Made by a program: the position numbers and the translations under genes. From an uncultured Lachnospiraceae bacterium (lineage in GTDB: Bacteria; Bacillota; Clostridia; Lachnospirales; Lachnospiraceae), in assembly GCA_910586255.1 (NCBI GenBank), contig CAJUHR010000003.1:62001-126000 (forward strand): a stretch of 64,000 nucleotides of DNA. The letters run 5' to 3'. This document shows, piece after piece, positions 58,984 through 64,000 of this stretch. The stretch's first letter is position 1; every line of letters begins with the position of its first letter. The notes under the pieces are model-generated. The model saw only the letters and a program-made list of their open reading frames with translations, was not told the DNA's origin and searched no databases.

Positions 58984-59889
58984 ATGGGAGCCATTCATCA
59001 ATCCCAGATTGCCATCGGCAATTATCACTATGTATCCTGGTCTTTTGAATATTTTCTTGACTCCGTAAAGAAAATAGGAGTGGAAAATATAGAGCTGTGG
59101 GGAGCGAAGCCGCACTTTTGCGTGGATGATCAGAATCAGGAAACGGTCAGAGAGTTCAGAAAGCAGATAGAGGACAAGGGCTTGAAGCTGATCTGTTTCT
59201 GTCCGGAGCAGAATACATATCCCATTGATATCAGCACGGCCAATGAGGTCATACGAAAAAGAAGCATTGATCATATGAAGCGGGCCATTGAGATTACCTC
59301 ATGGCTGGGAACAAAAAAGATGCTTCTCTGTCCCGGAAACGGGTATGTGGATGAACCGGAGGAGAGGATGTGGGATCGGTGCCACCGTTCTATCACAGAG
59401 CTGGCAAGGACGGCAGCAGATTGTGACGTATGTCTGATGCTGGAGACCCAGTCCCAGGAGGAATCTCTGTTTATGAATACGGTGCAGGAGCAGAAGAAGA
59501 TGCTTGAGGCAGTGGGGCATCCCAATGTGAAGGCAATGCTGGACACCGTACAGCTGGCTCAGTTTGACCGGGATATAAAGGGGAATTTTGAAGTTCTGGG
59601 CTCTGAAATGATCCGCCACGTCCATCTGGGGAATACCCTGGTGCAGGAGCGGACCTGGTATGAGGAGCAGGGGACGAAGCGCCTTAGAAAGGGCAGAAGA
59701 GTTACAGGGCATATCGGCTTTCGCCAGGGAAATGTGCCATTGGGACAATACCTAAAGCAGCTGGCCGATGAAAAATATGGGGGCACAATCACCATAGAGA
59801 TATGTCAGAGGGCATATTTTTTGGAGGCCCACAGATATGCCAAGGAGGCATTTGACTATGTGACGGAATGTATTCGGGATATCCGGTGA
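58984..59889 (+). CDS. sugar phosphate isomerase/epimerase (xylose-isomerase-like TIM barrel), FrlC-like
   Basis: 301 residues of the AP-endonuclease-2 type TIM barrel. Metal-binding residues are placed as in the family: the Glu in LMLETQSQEES, the Asp-x-x-x in VKAMLDTVQLAQF, HVHLGNT, and the late Glu in TITIEICQRAYF. In E. coli FrlC, a member of this fold, interconverts psicoselysine and fructoselysine; the neighbours here suit that role. GGGAGGAG lies upstream of the ATG. It is followed closely by the transport genes. Confidence 0.8.
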   Translation: MGAIHQSQIAIGNYHYVSWSFEYFLDSVKKIGVENIELWGAKPHFCVDDQNQETVREFRKQIEDKGLKLICFCPEQNTYPIDISTANEVIRKRSIDHMKRAIEITSWLGTKKMLLCPGNGYVDEPEERMWDRCHRSITELARTAADCDVCLMLETQSQEESLFMNTVQEQKKMLEAVGHPNVKAMLDTVQLAQFDRDIKGNFEVLGSEMIRHVHLGNTLVQERTWYEEQGTKRLRKGRRVTGHIGFRQGNVPLGQYLKQLADEKYGGTITIEICQRAYFLEAHRYAKEAFDYVTECIRDIR

Positions 59890-59956
59890 TTGATTTGCCG
59901 GGAGCCATACCGTGATGCATCAGGTCACAAAACTAATCATTTAAAGGAGGAGAAAC

Positions 59957-61291
59957 ATGAAGAAGAGTATCACAAGACGACTGACGGCGTTAGCAACCGC
60001 GGGCATTATGGTTGCCGGCATGCTGACCGGCTGCGGCGGAGGAAGCCAGACTCCCGCTACCACAGCCGCGGCGGGAGGAGATTCCGGAACCGCCACTACG
60101 GCAGCAGCTGCCCAGCCAGAGGCGCCGGCCGCACCGGCAGCAGGCAGCGAGGGCAAGCAGGAGATCAATGTATGGCATTATTTCGGAACCGAGAGCATTC
60201 AGCTGGAGTTCCAGAAATTTGTGGATGAGTACAATGCTCAGTGCGATACGGCAGTTGTGAAGGTAACGGTTCTGCCTTTTGCAGATTTTAAAAAGCAGCT
60301 TTCCATGAGTGCAGTGGCAGACAGCCTGCCGGATTTGGTGTTTATCGACAACTGTGACTGCTCCGCATACTCTGCCATGGGTATTTTTGAGGACATCACA
60401 GACCGGGTTGCCCAGTTCCCGCAGTTTAATGACTATTATGATCAGATCATGGCCACCTGCACCTACGAAGACAAGATCTATGCTCTTCCGGCAGAGTCCA
60501 ACTGTCTGGGACTGTACTACAACGTGGATATGGCAAAGGAAGCAGGCGTGGAGCCTCCCACCAACTTTGAGGAGCTGAAGGACTTTGCCAAGGCAATGAC
60601 CACCTCCGATCACTACGGATTTTCCTTCTGCGCGCATCCGTCCGAGGAGGGAACCTCTCAGTTTATCCCCTTCTTCTGGTCAGCAGGCGGCGATTCCATG
60701 CAGCTTGACAGCGAGGCAGGCGTAAGAGCTCTTACCATGTTTACGGACATGATCAAAGACGGATCCATGCCCAAGGATGTGGTGAACTGGACGCAGGGCG
60801 ATATCCCCACCCAGTTTATCAATGGCCAGGTGGCTTCCATGGTTATGGGCTGCTGGAGAATCCAGTGGATGAAGAACAATGCACCGGAAGGCTTTAACTG
60901 GGATGTGGTTCCCCTTCCCAGCGACAAAGAGAAGGTCAATGTATACGGCGGAGAGAATCTTGCAATCGTTAAGGGCAAGAATGTGGATGAGGCTTTCAAA
61001 TTCATGTCCTGGTTCCTGGATTATGAGAAGAATTCCGAGTGGAACTTAAATACGGACGAGTTCCCGGCTATGGAGAAGGTTCTCACAGATCCCAACTATA
61101 CAGAGGCTGAGTACTGGCCGGCATTCATCGAGCAGATCCCGTACACAAGAGCTCGTGACGTTACTCCCAAGTGGCCGGAGATTTCCGTGGGCTATCAGAC
61201 CGCGCTGCAGAATGCATTGACTCTGAAGCAGACACCTGAGGAGGCTGTGAAGGAAGGCCAGAGAATTATTGATGAAGCATTAGGAAAGTAA
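59957..61291 (+). CDS. extracellular solute-binding lipoprotein (family 1), sugar ABC transporter
   Basis: 444 residues. The lipoprotein signal ends AGMLTGCGGG (Cys near residue 26), followed by a Thr/Ala/Pro linker to about residue 70. The mature domain is a family-1 binding protein (EINVWHYFGTESIQLEFQKF, LPDLVFIDNCDCSAYSAMGIF, YALPAESNCLGLYYNVDMAKEAGVEPP). With two MalFG-type permeases downstream it resembles the FrlO/N/M system of Bacillus, in which a shared ATPase (MsmX) is used; no ATPase gene is seen here. AAGGAGGAG precedes the ATG. Confidence 0.9.
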   Translation: MKKSITRRLTALATAGIMVAGMLTGCGGGSQTPATTAAAGGDSGTATTAAAAQPEAPAAPAAGSEGKQEINVWHYFGTESIQLEFQKFVDEYNAQCDTAVVKVTVLPFADFKKQLSMSAVADSLPDLVFIDNCDCSAYSAMGIFEDITDRVAQFPQFNDYYDQIMATCTYEDKIYALPAESNCLGLYYNVDMAKEAGVEPPTNFEELKDFAKAMTTSDHYGFSFCAHPSEEGTSQFIPFFWSAGGDSMQLDSEAGVRALTMFTDMIKDGSMPKDVVNWTQGDIPTQFINGQVASMVMGCWRIQWMKNNAPEGFNWDVVPLPSDKEKVNVYGGENLAIVKGKNVDEAFKFMSWFLDYEKNSEWNLNTDEFPAMEKVLTDPNYTEAEYWPAFIEQIPYTRARDVTPKWPEISVGYQTALQNALTLKQTPEEAVKEGQRIIDEALGK

Positions 61292-61459
61292 TGACAGGAT
61301 AAGCTTTCCCATACTGTATACAGGCTGTCATCCTGCCTGTGACTGTCCGGGGATATTAAGGGGAAATACCGGAACGGCTGCAGGCAGCGGCATCCTGGTC
61401 AGGGGAAAGATGACGATTAGGCAGTTGCAAGAATGATTTGTAAGGGGGCCCGACACTAC

Positions 61460-62341
61460 ATGAGACGAAGTGACAAAGTAGGATATTGGTTTGTTGTACC
61501 GGCCTTTCTGTTTATGGCCATGTTCATGTTCTATCCTGTCATTTACAATGGGATTCTCAGTATGCAGCACGTGGATGTGATGACGCTGCTGGCTGAGGAA
61601 AAAGAGTTTGTGTTTTTTGATAATTATTTAAAAGCTTTTAAAGATAAAATGTTCTGGAACGCTTTAAAGAACACCTTTATCTTTACCATAGGCAGTATTG
61701 TATTCCAGTTTGGAATCGGTTTTTTCCTGGCTGTACTTTTCAACAGGGAATCAAGATCATTTAAGTTTATGCGGGCAGTCATGATGGTGCCCTATATCAT
61801 GCCGGGTACCGTAAGCGCTATTCTTTTTAAGTTTATCTTTAATGTCAGCGGCGGTATTGCCAATGAAGCCATGCTGGCTCTGGGGCTGATTGATCAGCCG
61901 ATTGAGTGGCTGCTGACGGGAAAGACGGCGATGATTTCTGTTATTATCGGGAATATCTGGTGCGGAATTCCCTTTAATATGATTCTTCTGTCATCGGGCC
62001 TGGCGGGGATTCCCACGGAGCTCTACGAGAGTGCTATTTTGGACGGAGCCAATATTTTCCAGAAGTTCTTCTATATTACGGTTCCCCAGCTTCGCAGCTC
62101 CATAGAGGCAATACTGGTCCTGGGGTTTGTTTACACGTTCCGCTGCTTTGAAATGATTTATGTTATGACAGGTGGAGGACCGGCTAACGGTACGGAATTG
62201 CTGACACTTTTGTCCTATCGCTCCTCTTTCATGGAATTTAACTTTTCACAGGGAGCGGCAGTTGCCAATATACTGTTTTTGATCTTGTTTGCAGTGGGGC
62301 TCTTTTACACGAAAATGCTGGGAAAGGAGGATAACCAGTGA
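61460..62341 (+). CDS. sugar ABC transporter permease (MalF-like)
   Basis: 293 residues from the ATG at 61460 (AAGGGGG 11 bases upstream; ATG 61433 is possible). Six helices and the EAA-type loop YESAILDGANIFQKFFYITVPQL that binds the ATPase. FYPVIYNGILSMQHVD and VPYIMPGTVSAILFKFIFN are typical MalF/UgpA features. The stop overlaps the GTG of the second permease (GTGA), indicating equal production. It forms the membrane channel with the next gene. Confidence 0.9.
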   Translation: MRRSDKVGYWFVVPAFLFMAMFMFYPVIYNGILSMQHVDVMTLLAEEKEFVFFDNYLKAFKDKMFWNALKNTFIFTIGSIVFQFGIGFFLAVLFNRESRSFKFMRAVMMVPYIMPGTVSAILFKFIFNVSGGIANEAMLALGLIDQPIEWLLTGKTAMISVIIGNIWCGIPFNMILLSSGLAGIPTELYESAILDGANIFQKFFYITVPQLRSSIEAILVLGFVYTFRCFEMIYVMTGGGPANGTELLTLLSYRSSFMEFNFSQGAAVANILFLILFAVGLFYTKMLGKEDNQ

Positions 62342-63192
62342 AAAAGAACGGAGTATTCTTCACACAGAAAAGAATGAAGCATATTCAGTCCGCCGTGGCG
62401 GTGATCTGCTTTTTGATCATGATATTTCCTTTGTACTGGCTGTTTTCCAGCTCCTTAAAGACCGAGGCATCGATCTTTTCCAGGCCGCCGGAGATATTTC
62501 CTCTCCATCCGACCTTTGATGCCTATGTCTCCCAGCTGCAGCAGGTGACCTTTGACATTATCGGGTCCTTTAAAAACAGCCTGCTGATCTCCTTCTGCAC
62601 TATGGTGATTTCCGTGGTGCTGGCGGTGCCGGCTGCCTATGGTCTGGCCAGGTTCCGCCTGAAAGGAAAAAATCTGATTGTGTTTTTATTTTTGGTGTCC
62701 CAGATGCTTCCGCAGATATTTACGCTTATCCCCAACTTTATTATCTTCAAAAAGATAGGGATCTACAATACCTACTGGGCTCCGATTTTGTCTAACTGTA
62801 CGCTGGCTATTCCCTTCTCTCTGATGATGATGCGGACATTTTTCGTGGGGATTCCCAGGGAGATAGACGAGGCAGCCAGAATTGACGGCTGCAATGCATT
62901 CCAGTCCTTTACCCGGGTAATGCTGCCTATGAGCGCCAACGGGCTGGCTGTTACTTTCGTGTTCAGCTTCCTTTTCGGATACCAGGACATGATGTACAGC
63001 TTAACGTATGTGACGGACAGCACCATGTGGCCGGTGACCACGGGAATCTACAATGTGGTGGGACGTTACGGCATCGAGTGGTGCCGGGCCATGGCCTTTG
63101 GCTGCATGGCAGTAGTTCCGGTAATCCTCATCTTTGTGTTTATGCAGAAATATATTGTTCAGGGTCTGACAGCAGGGGCTGTCAAGGGTTGA
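62338..63192 (+). CDS. sugar ABC transporter permease (MalG-like)
   Basis: 284 residues, six helices. The EAA loop reads EIDEAARIDGCNAFQSFTRVMLPM. FPLYWLFSSSLKTEASIFSRPP at the start and GLTAGAVKG at the end are hallmark MalG/UgpE sequences. The GTG at 62338 overlaps the previous stop, with AAAGGAGG upstream. It completes an importer whose ATPase must come from elsewhere in the genome. Confidence 0.92.
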   Translation: MKKNGVFFTQKRMKHIQSAVAVICFLIMIFPLYWLFSSSLKTEASIFSRPPEIFPLHPTFDAYVSQLQQVTFDIIGSFKNSLLISFCTMVISVVLAVPAAYGLARFRLKGKNLIVFLFLVSQMLPQIFTLIPNFIIFKKIGIYNTYWAPILSNCTLAIPFSLMMMRTFFVGIPREIDEAARIDGCNAFQSFTRVMLPMSANGLAVTFVFSFLFGYQDMMYSLTYVTDSTMWPVTTGIYNVVGRYGIEWCRAMAFGCMAVVPVILIFVFMQKYIVQGLTAGAVKG

Positions 63193-63242
63193 TGATATAC
63201 CCGATACAAAGCTACGAACCGACTAGGAAAGGTGGTAAAACA

Positions 63243-64000
63243 ATGGTTATTGACATGCATGTGCATCCTGGCTTTTACGAGAAGATCAGCCAGGATAAAA
63301 ACGAAATAGACTTCAGGAAAAAAGCAATGGGGTGGGATTTGATGTCTACCTTCCCCGTGGATCTGACGAGAGTGCAGATGGAGTTTGCAGGGGTTGACAG
63401 ACTGGTGCTTCTTCCCCTGGATCTGACTACGCAGATGAAGGGCTGGGTAGTGACCAATGAGGAGGTCCGTCAGATGATGGATCTGGCTCCGGATCTGTTT
63501 TACGGATTTGCCAGTGTGGATCCCCATCGTCCTGATGCATTGGAGGTGCTGGACTATGCATTTAAGGACTTAAAGCTGATGGGCCTGAAGCTGAATCCGT
63601 CCAAGCAGGTATTTTATCCTGCGGATCCCATGATGGATAAGATCTATGAAAAGTGCATCGAATACAATAAACCAATCATGTTCCATGCCGGACTTTCCTG
63701 GGAGCCGAACTGTTTGATGAAGTATTCCCAGCCTCTTAATTTTGAGGAGGTTGCGGTCAAATATCCGGATCTGAGATTCTGCCTGGCCCATTTTGGCTGG
63801 CCCTGGATTCAGGAGACCACGGCTCTGGTGTTAAAATACCCCAATGTGTACACGGATACTTCTATGCTGTACATGGATTCTCCGGAAATTTTCCTGCGGG
63901 AGGTGCTGACCGAGCAGCTGGGTCATCTGTGGATTGAGCATAACATTCAGGATAAGGTAATGTTTGGTTCCAACAATCCCCGGTTCCGCACTGCAAGGAT
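63243..64000 (+). CDS. amidohydrolase family 2 protein (3' end outside window)
   Basis: 252 codons are visible and the frame is still open at the window edge. MVIDMHVHPGFYEKI gives the metal-binding His-x-His, GLKLNPSKQVFYP follows, then the third-strand His in IMFHAG, the His in CLAHFGWPWI, and VMFGSNNP near the expected final Asp/Asn site. This is the ACMSD/resorcylate-decarboxylase group of TIM-barrel hydrolases and decarboxylases. AAGGTGG lies upstream of the ATG. It is in line with the transporter genes, so it may act on the imported compound or a by-product. Confidence 0.85.
   Translation, partial: MVIDMHVHPGFYEKISQDKNEIDFRKKAMGWDLMSTFPVDLTRVQMEFAGVDRLVLLPLDLTTQMKGWVVTNEEVRQMMDLAPDLFYGFASVDPHRPDALEVLDYAFKDLKLMGLKLNPSKQVFYPADPMMDKIYEKCIEYNKPIMFHAGLSWEPNCLMKYSQPLNFEEVAVKYPDLRFCLAHFGWPWIQETTALVLKYPNVYTDTSMLYMDSPEIFLREVLTEQLGHLWIEHNIQDKVMFGSNNPRFRTAR

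Overview
The window reads as one contiguous chromosome segment of an anaerobic Gram-positive bacterium, most likely a Lachnospiraceae member of the Enterocloster/Lachnoclostridium type. The evidence is a near-50% GC content, strong AGGAGG-type ribosome sites, an F1F0 ATP synthase operon, three lipoproteins with Thr/Ala-rich linkers, a TM1266-type hydrogenase regulator, a VanRS-like two-component pair, and flavin/molybdenum redox enzymes typical of gut clostridia. Nearly all genes lie on the plus strand. No rRNA, tRNA, CRISPR array, phage or intact insertion sequence was seen. Species assignment is inference.

Layout. 1-4026: atpA (5' end outside the window), atpG, atpD and atpC. 4263-6227: a DUF3810 membrane protein and a dCTP-deaminase/dUTPase-like domain joined to membrane helices. 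6456-12650: a VanRS-like pair leading into a large exported protein plus an ABC-2 type transporter. 12781-23033: an unusual island with a zinc-finger protein, an AdoMet decarboxylase (SpeD-like), DUF4178, DUF350, a membrane-fused spermidine synthase, a cell-wall-binding repeat protein, an SPFH protein with three zinc ribbons, a decayed AAA/nuclease gene, a zinc-ribbon membrane protein and a TPM-domain protein. It resembles a PspA-less relative of the Bacillus ydjGHI membrane-stress genes merged with a polyamine-handling module. This is the best candidate here for a little-described system.

23175-35324: a DeoR regulator, a deletion-generated junction between a lipoprotein gene and a TRAP permease, then a tightly overlapping redox operon: two Old-Yellow-Enzyme-type reductases, a molybdopterin oxidoreductase with its ferredoxin subunit, an SDR, a fumarate-reductase-like flavoprotein and a Gfo/Idh/MocA dehydrogenase. 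It looks like an anaerobic reductive pathway for an unknown imported compound. 35667-41402: a DUF3798 lipoprotein with a two-domain ABC ATPase and two permeases. 41525-42075: a minus-strand YafQ/DinJ toxin-antitoxin pair.

42343-52370: a HIT protein, a zinc-ribbon/LRR membrane protein, a TM1266-like regulator, a 58-residue minus-strand gene, a secreted CAP-domain protein, a minus-strand Cu/Zn superoxide dismutase, an LRR/VWA/MoxR trio and an MscS channel. 52694-53451 is a frameshifted QueG-like iron-sulfur gene. 53649-64000: a YitT-type membrane protein, then genes resembling fructosamine (frl) catabolism: a SIS-domain deglycase, two paralogous GntR regulators, a PfkB kinase and an antisense fragment of a second one, a sugar isomerase/epimerase, a sugar ABC transporter and a 3'-truncated amidohydrolase.

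A family of short palindromic repeats built on GTAACAGTTCA is scattered between genes. One copy sits inside the TRAP permease reading frame, flanked by an 11-bp direct repeat, which points to past mobility.
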